Shown piece after piece: positions 23,160 to 32,676 of a stretch of DNA of 64,000 nt. The DNA is taken from the NCBI RefSeq assembly GCF_011682235.2, contig NZ_CP076718.1, positions 366,467 through 430,466 of the forward strand, read 5' to 3'. The notes beneath the pieces are model-generated. The model saw only the letters and a program-made list of their open reading frames with translations, did not search any database and had not been told where the DNA came from. Made by a program: the position numbers and the translations under genes. The first letter of the stretch is position 1; the number at the start of each line of letters is the position of its first letter. The stretch is from Rhodocaloribacter litoris (lineage in GTDB: Bacteria > Bacteroidota > Rhodothermia > Rhodothermales > ISCAR-4553).

Positions 23160-24215
23160 TCAACCGGTCTTGCGGGGCCGGTGGGCGGCGCGGCGTCGGG
23201 CGATGTCGATGGCGAGAAAGATCGCGCTGCGCATGCTGCGGGGGGAGGCCTTGCCCTGCCCGGCGATGTCGAAGGCCGTGCCATGGTCCGGCGACGTGCG
23301 CACCAGGGGCAGCCCGGCCGTGAAGTTGACCCCGGCATCGAAGGCGAGGGTTTTGAAGGGGATGAGGCCCTGGTCGTGGTACATGGCCAGCACGGCATCG
23401 TATTGCCGGTAGGCACCCACGGCGAAGAACCCGTCGGCCGCCAGCGGGCCGAAGACCAGGTAGCCCCGGTTGCACGCCTCGTCGACGGCCGGGAGGATGA
23501 CCTCGATCTCCTCGCGCCCCATGACCCCGCCGTCGCCGGCGTGCGGGTTCAGGCCGAGCACGGCGATGCGCGGGCGTGCGATCCCGAAATCCTCGGACAG
23601 GCTCCGGCTGATGATGTCCACCTTGTCCAGGATGGCCTCTTTCGTCACCAGCTTCGGGACATCCCAGATCGGCACGTGGCCGGTCACCAGGCCGACGCGC
23701 AGCCGGTCGGCCACCATCATCATGGTGTAGCGTTCGCAGCCGGCCCGCCGGGCGATGAACTCGGTGTGGCCCGGCTCCCGGATGCCCGCCCGGTTGATGG
23801 CTTCCTTCGAGATCGGCGCCGTCACCATGGCGTCCACCCTGCCTTCCAGGCACAGGTCTGCGGCCCGGGCGACGGCCCGCATGGACAGGCGCCCGGCGAC
23901 GGCGGAGACGCGCCCGAACTCTACCGGGCAGGACTCTCCCCCGGTCGCGTCGAGCACCGTGAGGACGTCCTCCGGCCAGTGGGCGGGCACGTCCCGCACC
24001 TCCTGCAGCTCGGGCAGGGACAGGCCCAGCACCCGGGCGTGCGTCCGCAGCACGTCGGCCGAACCGATGATGACCGGTTGCATGTACTTCATCAGGCGCG
24101 AATCCACCAGGCAGCGAAGCACCACCTCGGGGCCGATCCCGTTCGGATCGCCGAGGGTGATGGCCAGGCGGGGCCGCCGGCCCGGTCCGTCCCGATATGC
24201 GGTCTCGTTTTCCAT
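23160..24215 (-). CDS. pdxA: 4-hydroxythreonine-4-phosphate dehydrogenase
   Basis: A 351-residue PdxA with LAITLGDPNGIGPEVVLR near the start, EPGHTEFIARR, NPHAGDGGVMG and YHDQGLIPFKTLAFDAGVNF, the metal-binding His positions of the family. It oxidises 4-phosphohydroxy-L-threonine in the DXP-dependent vitamin B6 pathway, in the cytoplasm. GAGGAGG lies 5 bases before the ATG at 24215, which is preferred to the ATG just upstream. The methyltransferase gene follows 50 bases downstream. Confidence 0.95.
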   Translation of the reverse strand: MENETAYRDGPGRRPRLAITLGDPNGIGPEVVLRCLVDSRLMKYMQPVIIGSADVLRTHARVLGLSLPELQEVRDVPAHWPEDVLTVLDATGGESCPVEFGRVSAVAGRLSMRAVARAADLCLEGRVDAMVTAPISKEAINRAGIREPGHTEFIARRAGCERYTMMMVADRLRVGLVTGHVPIWDVPKLVTKEAILDKVDIISRSLSEDFGIARPRIAVLGLNPHAGDGGVMGREEIEVILPAVDEACNRGYLVFGPLAADGFFAVGAYRQYDAVLAMYHDQGLIPFKTLAFDAGVNFTAGLPLVRTSPDHGTAFDIAGQGKASPRSMRSAIFLAIDIARRRAAHRPRKTG

Positions 24216-24260
24216 CATGGCCTCCTCACCCGGCACAGGCGCACCCCTTCGCCGCCGGCC

Positions 24261-25769
24261 TCAACGCTTGCGAGGACGGGCATAGTCGCGGAGAAACTCC
24301 ACGAGCAGGCGTACCCCGAAGCCGGTCCCCCCCCGTGGCCGGTACGGCTTGGCCTCCTTGAGGAAGGAAGGCCCGGCGATATCCAGATGGATCCACGGGT
24401 ACGCGACGAAGTGTTCGAGGAACTTGGCCGCCGTGATGGAGCCGGCCGCCCGGCCGCCGATGTTCTTCAGGTCCGCCACGGGGCTTTCGAGCAGCCGGTC
24501 ATAGTCCTCGAACATGGGGAGCGGGTGCACGCGCTCGCCGCTCCGCTCGCCGGCGGCCTGCATGCGGGCGAGTCGTTCGGAGGCGCCCTCGCCCTCGTTC
24601 GTCATCACCGCCGCGCACACGTCCCCGAGGGCCACCACGGCGGCCCCGGTCAGGGTGGCCAGGTCGATCACCAGCTCCGGCCGGTAGGTCCGGGCGTAAG
24701 AGAGGGCATCGGCCAGGATCATGCGCCCTTCGGCGTCCGTGTTGAGCACCTCGACGGTCTTGCCCGAATGCATGCGGACGACCTCGCCCGGCACATAGGC
24801 GTTCTCGCCGGGGCGGTTGTCCGTGGCCGGAATGAGGCCGACGACGTAGAGCGGCAATTCGAGCCGGGCCAGGGCTTCCATCACCCCGACGACGGCCGCC
24901 GCCCCCGCCATGTCCGACTTCATGAACTCCATCGAGCCCTCGGTCGGTTTCAGCGAGAGCCCGCCGGTGTCGAAGACGACGCCCTTGCCCACGAGCACCA
25001 CGGGCCGGTCGTTGACGGCCTGCTCGGGCCGCCACGTCATGACGGTGAACGTCGGCGGCTCGGTGCTGCCCCGGTTGACGGCCAGCAGCCCGCCCATGCC
25101 TTCCTGCTCGATGAGGGCCTTGTCCCAGACGTCGGCCTCGTAGCCGTACTTTTTGGCCGAGCGTTCGATGGCGCGGGCCAGCAGGGTGGGCGTCTTCTCA
25201 TGCGGCGAGAGGTTGACCAGATCGCGCGCCGTGTAGACACTCTCGGCCAGGATGCGGGCCCGCTCGGCGCCCCGGCGGCAGGCCTTATCCTCCCCGGCGC
25301 TGTGCACCACGAGCCGTTGCGGGCCCGCCCACGCGTTCTCCTCCGTCTTGTACCGTCGAAAACGATAGGCGGCCAGCATGAAGCCCTCCACCAGGGCCTG
25401 GCTCGCCACTTCGGCGTCGAGGCGGCCGGCGAGATCCGCCTCGGGTACGGCCAGGCCGACGGTCTCGGCCTTCACCTTCTCGGCAAAGTCCACCCCCGCG
25501 GCCGATGCCCGGCGCAGGTGCTCGGCCGTGACGGCGGCGGCCGGCCCCATCCCGACGAGGGCCAGCCGGCGTGCCCGGGCCTGCTCGGGATAGAGCAACA
25601 CCCCGCTCTCCAGCGCCCCGCTCACGTCGGCGGCACTCCGCGCCACCACCGGATCGAGGACTTCCCGGAACGTCGCCAGCGCGGCCTCCACCCCGTCCTC
25701 CGGCACGAGGACGATCAACAGGTCGACGTCGAGCTCGCGCAGCGGGATGGTCGTAACGGAAATCTTCAT
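24261..25769 (-). CDS. pepA: Leucyl aminopeptidase, M17 family
   Basis: A 502-residue M17 metallopeptidase. The N-terminal regulatory domain is followed by the catalytic domain with LVGKGVVFDTGGLSLKP and the M17 signature NTDAEGRMILADAL (zinc ligands and the active-site Arg/Lys), plus FEDYDRLLESPVADLKNIGG. It removes N-terminal residues in the cytoplasm. Its start lies 3 bases after the stop of nrnA, so the two are very likely cotranscribed. Length is normal. Confidence 0.94.
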   Translation of the reverse strand: MKISVTTIPLRELDVDLLIVLVPEDGVEAALATFREVLDPVVARSAADVSGALESGVLLYPEQARARRLALVGMGPAAAVTAEHLRRASAAGVDFAEKVKAETVGLAVPEADLAGRLDAEVASQALVEGFMLAAYRFRRYKTEENAWAGPQRLVVHSAGEDKACRRGAERARILAESVYTARDLVNLSPHEKTPTLLARAIERSAKKYGYEADVWDKALIEQEGMGGLLAVNRGSTEPPTFTVMTWRPEQAVNDRPVVLVGKGVVFDTGGLSLKPTEGSMEFMKSDMAGAAAVVGVMEALARLELPLYVVGLIPATDNRPGENAYVPGEVVRMHSGKTVEVLNTDAEGRMILADALSYARTYRPELVIDLATLTGAAVVALGDVCAAVMTNEGEGASERLARMQAAGERSGERVHPLPMFEDYDRLLESPVADLKNIGGRAAGSITAAKFLEHFVAYPWIHLDIAGPSFLKEAKPYRPRGGTGFGVRLLVEFLRDYARPRKR

Positions 25770-25772
25770 AGG

Positions 25773-26876
25773 TTAGGCGTTTCTGGACTTCAGATCGAGC
25801 AAAGACGCCAGGTAGGCCTCGTCTTCGGGCGAGAGCACCCCGTCGTCGGGTGCCCGGCCGGCTGCGCCGCAACCGGCGGTGGCCGTCTCCGGGCCGAAAT
25901 CGATGAAGCGGGGCGCCGCATCGACCACCTCCCGGATGGTCTCCTCCAGCCCCTTGCGCACGAACGCTCCAGAAGCGTTGCGATGCCCGCCGCCGCCGAA
26001 GTGCTGGGCCCACTCATGCACATACGCATCCCCTTTCGAGCGAAAGCTGACCTTGGTTCCCCGCTCCGTCTCGATGAAGAGCAGCGCCACCCGCACCCCC
26101 TCGATGGACAGCACGTAGTTGACGAAGCCCTCCGTCTCCTGCACGTCGGCACCGATCTCCCGGAGGGTGCGCTGGGGCACGACCAGGTAGCCGAGCTGCC
26201 CGCCGTACCGAAGCGAGAGGGTGTCCAGCGTCCGGCTGAGCAGGCGCAACCCTTCCACGCTGCGCGTGTCGAAGATGGCGGCGTGAATCGGCGCCGGCTC
26301 GATCCCGCCCCGCTCCAGCAGGTCGGCAACGATCCGGTGCACCTCGGCCGTCGTGGAGCTGTACCGGAACGAACCCGTATCGGTCATGATGGCCACGTAG
26401 AGGGCCGTCGCGAGCGCGGCATCGATCAGGCCGGGGTCATGCGCAACGATGAGTTCGTAGACCAGCTCCCCCGTGGACGAGGCCGACTCGCGCCGGTACT
26501 GGAGGTCGAACCAGGACTCGGGCGTGGGATGATGGTCGATGAGCACCTTCACGGCCGGGCTGCTGCGCACCGCCGCCCCCATCTTACCCAGGCGCTCCTC
26601 GGTGTTCGTGTCCAGCACGACGATCACCTCCGCCCCGGCCAGGATCTCCAGCTGGCGCAGCGCCCCGTCGAAAACTTCCACCGCGTCGGTCCCCGGCATC
26701 CAGCTCAGGTTGTACGGCGGGGCATCCGTGTTGATCAGGTGCACCTCCTTCCCCAGCTTCCGCAAAAAGTGACCGAGCGCCAGCTGCGAGCCCAGCGCGT
26801 CGCCGTCGGGTCGGGTGTGGGTGGTGACGACAAAGCGGTCATGATCGAGAAAAAGCGATACGAGCTGATGGATCAT
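25773..26876 (-). CDS. nrnA: Bifunctional oligoribonuclease/pAp phosphatase, NrnA family
   Basis: A 367-residue DHH/DHHA1 phosphoesterase. Motif I is VVTTHTRPDGDALGSQ (residues 16-31), followed by DTNTEE, the DHH motif VLIDHHPTPES, and the C-terminal DHHA1 GGGGHRNASGA. NrnA degrades short oligoribonucleotides and dephosphorylates 3'-phosphoadenosine 5'-phosphate. The Cys/Pro-rich stretch near residues 320-345 and the acidic SPEDEAYLASLLDL tail look like lineage-specific additions. First gene of the minus-strand operon nrnA-pepA-pdxA-methyltransferase-ftsE; divergent from the DUF2851 gene. Confidence 0.92.
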   Translation of the reverse strand: MIHQLVSLFLDHDRFVVTTHTRPDGDALGSQLALGHFLRKLGKEVHLINTDAPPYNLSWMPGTDAVEVFDGALRQLEILAGAEVIVVLDTNTEERLGKMGAAVRSSPAVKVLIDHHPTPESWFDLQYRRESASSTGELVYELIVAHDPGLIDAALATALYVAIMTDTGSFRYSSTTAEVHRIVADLLERGGIEPAPIHAAIFDTRSVEGLRLLSRTLDTLSLRYGGQLGYLVVPQRTLREIGADVQETEGFVNYVLSIEGVRVALLFIETERGTKVSFRSKGDAYVHEWAQHFGGGGHRNASGAFVRKGLEETIREVVDAAPRFIDFGPETATAGCGAAGRAPDDGVLSPEDEAYLASLLDLKSRNA

Positions 26877-27017
26877 TCGAGGTCTCCTGCCTTCTTTTCG
26901 AGCCTAGACTAAACGCGGCCCTCCGGCAAAGGTTCGTCGGGCGGCCCGGACGCGAACCGGGAGGTTAGATTGCACGGGGCGAGGGTGTTTTAAGAAAAAA
27001 TCCCTGCACAGCAAGCC

Positions 27018-28502
27018 ATGCCGAGCGAACCCGCTCCTCCCGCACCCGATCCCGCCACGCCGGCCGGCACGGGCCGCGAACCGGATGGCCCCCGCTATCC
27101 GTTCGACGAGTCCCGCGGGCCGGCCCTCCACGAACCGGCGGCCGCCCGCCGCGTCCCGGAAGCCTTCGTCCAGGACCTCTGGGCGACGCAGCGCTTCCCG
27201 CCCGGCACGCTGAAGACGACCGCCGGCGAGACGGTGGCCGTGCTCGATCCCGGGCAACCCAACCCGGACGGCGGGCCCGACTTCCTCGGGGCACGCCTGC
27301 GCCTGGGCGGCATGGCCTGGGCCGGCGACGTGGAGGTGCACGTGACCTCGGGCGGCTGGGTCGAGCACCGGCACGACCATGACCCGCACTACAACACCGT
27401 CATCCTCCACGTCGCCCTCTTTTCCGACCTCTGGACGGGCCGCCTGCACCGGGCCGACGGAACCCTCCTTCCCGAACTCATCCTCCTGCCCCACCTGACC
27501 GCCCCGCTCCGCACCCTGCTGCACCGGTTCCACACCCGCCCCCCCGACGCGCTGCCGTGCGCCGACGGCTGGCCCGGCGTGCCCGAAAAGATCAAGACGA
27601 CCTGGATCCACCATCTGGCCCGCGAACGACTGGCGGGCCGCCGGCGCCGGCTCGAGGCGGCCTACCTCGTCCGGCCCGACCTCGAAGCGCTGCTGCACGA
27701 ACGCCTCTTTGCCGCGCTGGGCTACGCCCCGAACGCCGAACCGATGCAGGCCCTGGCCCGCCGCCTCCCGCTGTCCCTGACGCGCCGGGTCCGCGACCCG
27801 CTCGACCTCGAAGCCCTGCACTTCGGCACGGCCGGGCTGCTCCCCGACCCGGCCCAGCTCCTGAAGGCCGACCGTGCAACGGCCGACTACGTGATGGACC
27901 TCCGGGAACGCTTCGACCGGCTGCGCCATACCCTCGCAACCGAGGTGGTTCCGATGGATCGCACGCAGTGGCGGTTCTCCCGCCTGCGCCCGGCCAACTT
28001 CCCCACCCTGCGCATCGCCCAGGGCGTGGCCCTGCTCCGAACCCTCCTGCACCGGGATCCCCTCGGCATCCTGCCGGCAACCCTCCGCGAAGCCGACCCC
28101 GTCGCGGCTCTCCGGTCGCTGCTGTGCGTCCGCCCGGGACCGTTCTGGGAAACCCACGTCCGGCTCGACCGGCGCACCCGGCCCCGGAACCCCGCCCTGG
28201 GCCTGAGCCGGGCGGACGGGATGATCGTCAATGCCGTCGTGCCCGTACTGCTCCTGCTGGCGGAACAGACCGGGGCTCCCCCGCTCGAAGCGGCCCTCGT
28301 CGAACTGCTGGAACGGCTGCCCGCCGAGGACGACCGGGTCGTCCGGCGTTATGCCGGGCTCGGCACCCGCCCGCGCAACGCCCTGGAAACCCAGGGCCTG
28401 CAACAGCTCTACCGCACGCGCTGCCTGGCCGGGCATTGCCTCACCTGCCCCGTCGGCCGTACCCTGATCGAAGGGACCGGCGACCCGGCCCCGCCCGCGT
28501 GA
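27018..28502 (+). CDS. DUF2851 family protein
   Basis: A 494-residue protein of the DUF2851 family, which is common in Bacteroidota. Recognisable blocks are FVQDLWATQRFPPGTLKTTAG, NPDGGPDFLGARLRLGGMAW, GDVEVHVTSGGWVEHRHDHD with PHYNTVILHV, and a C-terminal Cys cluster CLAGHCLTCPVG. The His/Asp-rich block suggests a metal-dependent nuclease-like core, but the family has no assigned activity that I know of. The N-terminal 40 residues are Pro/Ala-rich. It stands alone, divergent from nrnA. Confidence 0.85.
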   Translation: MPSEPAPPAPDPATPAGTGREPDGPRYPFDESRGPALHEPAAARRVPEAFVQDLWATQRFPPGTLKTTAGETVAVLDPGQPNPDGGPDFLGARLRLGGMAWAGDVEVHVTSGGWVEHRHDHDPHYNTVILHVALFSDLWTGRLHRADGTLLPELILLPHLTAPLRTLLHRFHTRPPDALPCADGWPGVPEKIKTTWIHHLARERLAGRRRRLEAAYLVRPDLEALLHERLFAALGYAPNAEPMQALARRLPLSLTRRVRDPLDLEALHFGTAGLLPDPAQLLKADRATADYVMDLRERFDRLRHTLATEVVPMDRTQWRFSRLRPANFPTLRIAQGVALLRTLLHRDPLGILPATLREADPVAALRSLLCVRPGPFWETHVRLDRRTRPRNPALGLSRADGMIVNAVVPVLLLLAEQTGAPPLEAALVELLERLPAEDDRVVRRYAGLGTRPRNALETQGLQQLYRTRCLAGHCLTCPVGRTLIEGTGDPAPPA

Positions 28503-28608
28503 AACGACCGGGAAAAGCCGGCCCGGCCCCCCTCACCGCTTGCGGATGAACACCCGCTCCCGTTATTTCGAGGCCGGCTTTCCCGCACCCTCCTACGGTT
28601 TCATCGTC

Positions 28609-28911
28609 GTGCTCATTCGCCTCGTCCGCATGACCTTCCGGCCCGATCGCCTGGACGACTTCCGGGCGCTCTTCGAGATGGCGGCCCCCCACATCCGGGC
28701 CTACCCGGGGTGCCTGCACCTCGAACTCTGGCAGGACGTACGCTTTTCCAACATCCTCACGACCTGCAGCCACTGGGAAACCCCTGAAGCCCTCGAAGCC
28801 TACCGGAGAAGCCGGCTGTTCCGGGACACCTGGGCCCGGACGACTCCGCTTTTCGCCGCACCACCCGTGGCCTACAGCCACCTTCCCACCCTGATCGTCC
28901 CGGCACCGTAG
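28609..28911 (+). CDS. Antibiotic biosynthesis monooxygenase (ABM) domain protein
   Basis: A 100-residue ferredoxin-like alpha+beta protein. The pattern VLIRLVRMTFRPDRLDDFRALFE, then IRAYPGCLHLELWQD and ILTTCSHWETPEALEAYRRS, is that of the ABM family (YgiN-like, cofactor-free quinol monooxygenases or heme-degrading IsdG-like folds). The GTG start at 28609 gives the usual family N-terminus. The frame is open from an ATG at 28546, which would add 21 residues not seen in relatives. Substrate is unknown. Confidence 0.8.
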   Translation: MLIRLVRMTFRPDRLDDFRALFEMAAPHIRAYPGCLHLELWQDVRFSNILTTCSHWETPEALEAYRRSRLFRDTWARTTPLFAAPPVAYSHLPTLIVPAP

Positions 28912-29096
28912 GCTTACTTTCCCCGGCTTCCTGCCGATACCCCCGGAGAGGCCGCCGTTTTCCGGCCTCATCCACCCGCCCCCTCCCGTCCCGAATGCAG
29001 TGCGCACCACCGGCCCGTATATCCTCATGACCGTTTCCTCGATGCGACGCCTCCCCGTTACCGCAACCGTCCCTCGAGGATAAAGTCCAGCGTGCC

Positions 29097-29999
29097 ATGG
29101 CTCTATCTCCTCCCAAAACGGCCACCATCAAAGTGGAACGACAGCCGGATCTGGAGGTGCGTTTCCCACCGCTGCCGCGCACGGTCACGGCCGTTTCCAA
29201 CCTGCTGGCCCAGCGTGCCGAGGTACCCGACACCCCGGAACTGGTTCGCATCATCCACAACGACCCGGTGATTGCCGCCGCGGTCCTGCGCCGTGTCAAC
29301 TCGGCCTACTTCGGGGTGCGCCGGCACGTCAGCGACGTCAAGAAGGCGGTATACCTGCTCGGTTTCGTGGAAGTCTGCAACATCGTCCTGTCGGCGGCCA
29401 TGATGAAGCTGCGGGACGTGGTGTCCACCGAGGGGCAGGTCCACATCTTCGACCAGATCATGCAGTCGAGCGTCGGAGCGGCCTCCTACGCCCGGGAGAT
29501 CGCCAGCTTTCTGCACCTGCCGGATGCCGAGACGGCCTTCACGGCGGGGCTGCTACACAACGCCGGGCGCCTGGTTTTCCTCTACAACCGGCCCGATGCG
29601 TACGAACGGCTGTGGATGGGAAATGAAAACGGCCTTTTCCCGCCGCCCGAGGCGGAGCGCGCCCTCTTCGGCCTCGACCACATGCGGCTCGGCCATATCG
29701 CGGCGAACCACTGGGAGTTGCCCCACGAGGTCGGCGAGATCATCGGCGCCTACCTGACGCCGGGTCACATCCAGGATCCGGCCCGGCGCCTGCTGGCCCT
29801 CACCGTCGCCGTGGCGGCCTCCGCCACGGAGCAACTCTGCATGACCCCCGGCGACGGCCGGCTGCGCTTCGAAGCCAAGACGGCCCTGCGCATCCTGGCC
29901 CGCAGTGTCGGCCGGGACGCGACCGAACTGATCGAGCTGATCGAATCCAAGCGCGAGCCGGTAACAGCGTACATCGCCCTGATGACGCACGGTGCCTGA
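29097..29999 (+). CDS. HDOD domain protein
   Basis: A 300-residue HDOD signalling protein. FPPLPRTVTAVSNLLAQR and the HNDPVIAAAVLRRVNSAYFG segment are HDOD hallmarks, followed by KKAVYLLGFVEVCNIVLS. At the place of a catalytic HD pair the sequence has LLHNAGRL (H154, N155), so metal-dependent phosphohydrolase activity is unlikely. HDOD proteins usually work as adaptors in nucleotide second-messenger, motility or stress signalling. It is monocistronic. Confidence 0.9.
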   Translation: MALSPPKTATIKVERQPDLEVRFPPLPRTVTAVSNLLAQRAEVPDTPELVRIIHNDPVIAAAVLRRVNSAYFGVRRHVSDVKKAVYLLGFVEVCNIVLSAAMMKLRDVVSTEGQVHIFDQIMQSSVGAASYAREIASFLHLPDAETAFTAGLLHNAGRLVFLYNRPDAYERLWMGNENGLFPPPEAERALFGLDHMRLGHIAANHWELPHEVGEIIGAYLTPGHIQDPARRLLALTVAVAASATEQLCMTPGDGRLRFEAKTALRILARSVGRDATELIELIESKREPVTAYIALMTHGA

Positions 30000-30037
30000 G
30001 GAAGGGGCGACACGACAGCGCCCGGCACGGGCCGCGT

Positions 30038-30574
30038 TCAGCCCGCAGCCCGCCCCCGGTACCGGGCAAGCAGGTCCTCGGCGCTCGGTACGATCAGCGT
30101 CGCCTCGATGCGGGCATAATAGGGCGGCACGGCCTGATAACCGCTCAACAGCCGCACGACGTGCGGCATCGTATCCGGATAGGCCATCGCCACCAGCAGG
30201 TTCCGATATCGATCCCGGATCAGGCTCTGCTCCGAAACGACGGCGCCGAGGGCGCGGCTGAGCGTCCGGTAGGACGCGTCCTCCCCCAGGGCTTCGAGCC
30301 GGGCCCGGTGTTCTTCCAGCAACGCGGCGTGCCGCGTCACGGTCTGCTCGTAGGCGTCCACATAGGCCGCCAGCGCCGGGGCCGCCGCCGCGACCTCCCG
30401 GAGCAGGCGGGCATCCGCACGGGCCCGTTCGAGCTCGTCGGCAAACCGCTCGACGGCGGTCCGAAGTTGTGTACGGGCCGCCTCCTCCGACCCGTAGCCG
30501 CCGTACGTCCGGCAGCCGGCCAGCAGCAGCACGGCAAGCAATCCTTGCAGCGGAAGCGATACGGGAATCTTCAT
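30038..30574 (-). CDS. Lipoprotein of unknown function
   Basis: A 178-residue protein with signal peptide MKIPVSLPLQGLLAVLLLAGC (lipidated C21), then a mainly helical body (TAVERFADELERARADARLL, AYVDAYEQTVTRHAALLEEH). No family is recognised. The ATG at 30574 is chosen because it starts the signal peptide; the open frame continues upstream without coding character. It lies about 120 bases from the stop of glgC, on the same strand, and may be cotranscribed. Confidence 0.65.
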   Translation of the reverse strand: MKIPVSLPLQGLLAVLLLAGCRTYGGYGSEEAARTQLRTAVERFADELERARADARLLREVAAAAPALAAYVDAYEQTVTRHAALLEEHRARLEALGEDASYRTLSRALGAVVSEQSLIRDRYRNLLVAMAYPDTMPHVVRLLSGYQAVPPYYARIEATLIVPSAEDLLARYRGRAAG

Positions 30575-30692
30575 TTCGTTTTTTTCAGGTTCGACAGGGC
30601 AGCGACACACGCTCGCACGGGAGAATATGCGGCAGGACGCCGTTCGATGCCGCGGACCCGGCACGAATTCGGCACTTTTTAACCGGAGTCGT

Positions 30693-31973
30693 TCAGATGA
30701 TCGTATCGTCCGGGATCTCCACGTTCTTGGGGATGACCACGATGCCGTCGCGGATGTAGAAGTTGGGTCCCTCGCCTTCCTGCACGTTGTCCCGGTTCTT
30801 GATGATGCAGCGTTTCCCGATACTCACGTTCCGGTCGATGATGGCGCCTTCGATGTACGACTCCTCGTCGACCCCCGGCCGCGCCGGTCCCTCGGCCGGA
30901 TCCCGGAGCGAGACGTCGTGCCAGGGGAAATAGTCGGCCCCCATGAAGATGGTGTTTTTGATGGTGGTGTTGTGCCCGATGACCGAGCGCAGGCCGATGA
31001 CCGAGTTCGAGATCTGGCTGTTGACGATGATGCTGGCCTCGGCGATGATCGAGTCCTGGATGTAGGAACTCTGCACCTTGGCCGGCGGCAACATCCGCGC
31101 ATTGGTGTAGAGGGGGCGTCTGGGGTTGTAGATGTCGAAATCGGGGTAGCGACGGGCCAGCATCAGGTTGGCCTCGTAGAAGGAGCGGATCGTCCCGATG
31201 TCGCTCCAGTAGCCGGTGAAGGGGAAACTGACCACCCGGTGGCTCTTGATGGAGCCCGGGATGATCTCCTTGCCGAAGTCGTGCGCCTTTTCATTGGCCT
31301 CCAGGAGCTCGCGCAGGACGCCCCGGCTGAAGACGTAGATCCCCATCGAGGCCAGGTAGATGCGCCCCTGCTGCTGCATTTCCTCGCTGACCTCGCTCTC
31401 CTTGCCGGGCAACTCCTCCGGTGCCGGTTTTTCGTAGAACTCGGAAATGACGTTGTGCTCTTCCGTCTTGAGGATGCCGAAGCCGGGCGCCTCGTCGGCC
31501 GTCACCGGGATCGTGGCGATGGTAATATCCGCCTCATGCGCCTTATGATGCTCGACCATTTCCCGATAGTCCATGGTATAGAGCTGGTCGCCGGAGAGGA
31601 TCAGCACGTAATCGTACCGGTAGTTCGACACGTGGATCATGCTCTGGCGCACGGCATCGGCCGTTCCCTGAAACCAGTCCCGGGAATAAGGGGTTTGCTC
31701 GGCTGCCAGGATGGCGACGAACCCCTGCCGGAACTGGTCGAAGCGATAGGCCCGGGCGATGTGCCGGTTCAGGCTGGCCGAGTTGAACTGGGTCAGCACG
31801 AAAATGCGGGAGATGTCCGAGTTGATGCAGTTCGAGATGGGTACGTCGATCAGGCGGTACTTGCCGGCCAGCGGCACGGCGGGCTTGGCGCGGTGCTTCG
31901 TCAGGGGGAAGAGCCGCGTACCGGCGCCGCCCCCCAGGATAATCGCGATGATCTCGTCCATGTAACCAGCCAT
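30693..31973 (-). CDS. glgC: Glucose-1-phosphate adenylyltransferase
   Basis: A 426-residue ADP-glucose pyrophosphorylase. The nucleotide-binding motif is [16 protein letters not shown] (near residue 10), followed by [25 protein letters not shown] and [16 protein letters not shown]. The C-terminal left-handed beta helix has hexapeptide repeats (for example [19 protein letters not shown]). It makes ADP-glucose for glycogen or trehalose synthesis. The ATG at 31973 follows a clear GGAGG element by 7 bases. A short glycogen-synthase-like gene is 5 kb away. Confidence 0.96.
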   Translation of the reverse strand: MAGYMDEIIAIILGGGAGTRLFPLTKHRAKPAVPLAGKYRLIDVPISNCINSDISRIFVLTQFNSASLNRHIARAYRFDQFRQGFVAILAAEQTPYSRDWFQGTADAVRQSMIHVSNYRYDYVLILSGDQLYTMDYREMVEHHKAHEADITIATIPVTADEAPGFGILKTEEHNVISEFYEKPAPEELPGKESEVSEEMQQQGRIYLASMGIYVFSRGVLRELLEANEKAHDFGKEIIPGSIKSHRVVSFPFTGYWSDIGTIRSFYEANLMLARRYPDFDIYNPRRPLYTNARMLPPAKVQSSYIQDSIIAEASIIVNSQISNSVIGLRSVIGHNTTIKNTIFMGADYFPWHDVSLRDPAEGPARPGVDEESYIEGAIIDRNVSIGKRCIIKNRDNVQEGEGPNFYIRDGIVVIPKNVEIPDDTII

Positions 31974-32310
31974 AGAACAACCTCCGTTTCGGTTGAGAAG
32001 AACGCCCGCCGCCGCGCCACACACGGCGCCTTTTCCACCGGTTTGGAGGGAACGTACTAAGCGCAACGTCCCGGTTCAAGAGCCTTCTCTCTTTGAGGCG
32101 GCTTTCCGGGCACATGGAATTGACCTTACCACGCCTTTCCTTGTCTCGACCCGTTTTTTATTTTGGCGTTGAAACCTCGCCTCATCCATGCGCGCATTTC
32201 TTTCGGGCCCCGGGACCATCGTCTGGCTTCGTGCCTGTTCCTGCCCTGCCGCCCGCCGGCCTTTTCCAGGCGGACGCACCGGTTTTCCGTTCCCCCACGC
32301 CGAAAAGTTC

Positions 32311-32607
32311 ATGGCCGACGTGCTGAAGAAAAACCTCACGTATGTCATTTTCTGGAGCGTCGTGTCGATTTCCCTGCTGACCGCCGTCACGGTGCTCGTC
32401 TTGCGGGAGCATCTCTTCCTGCTTTTCCTCTCGGTCGGGATGAACCTCTGGAGCCTCGTTCAGAGCGAGCGCGGGGGGTTCGTCCAGGCCCGGGAGATGC
32501 GCCGGGCGTTCGAGCCGCCCCGGCATTTCAACGGCATTCAGACCCTGACGGTCATTTTCCTCATCCTGGTGCAGCTCGTCATCGCCGCCCTGTTGCTGCT
32601 GTCCTGA
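32311..32607 (+). CDS. Small membrane protein of unknown function
   Basis: A 98-residue protein with two hydrophobic helices (LTYVIFWSVVSISLLTAVTVLVL with LFLLFLSVGMNL, and TLTVIFLILVQLVIAALLLL). A basic/acidic loop containing RGGFVQAREMRRAFEPPRHF lies between them. The ATG at 32311 gives an N-terminus MADVLKKNL; no Shine-Dalgarno is seen. It is 69 bases upstream of the DUF4175 gene, on the same strand. Function is unknown. Confidence 0.6.
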   Translation: MADVLKKNLTYVIFWSVVSISLLTAVTVLVLREHLFLLFLSVGMNLWSLVQSERGGFVQAREMRRAFEPPRHFNGIQTLTVIFLILVQLVIAALLLLS

Positions 32608-32676
32608 AACCCGCCCGCCGGCGACCGGGTACACGCTTCGTGCGGCCCCTCTCTCGAACCGGTCCCGCCCCCTGAC

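Noticed and set aside
23181..26912. A very long open frame on the plus strand
   Set aside because: It lies exactly opposite nrnA, pepA, pdxA and the methyltransferase, and its translation is His/Gly/Arg-rich without domains. It is the high-GC antisense shadow of those genes.
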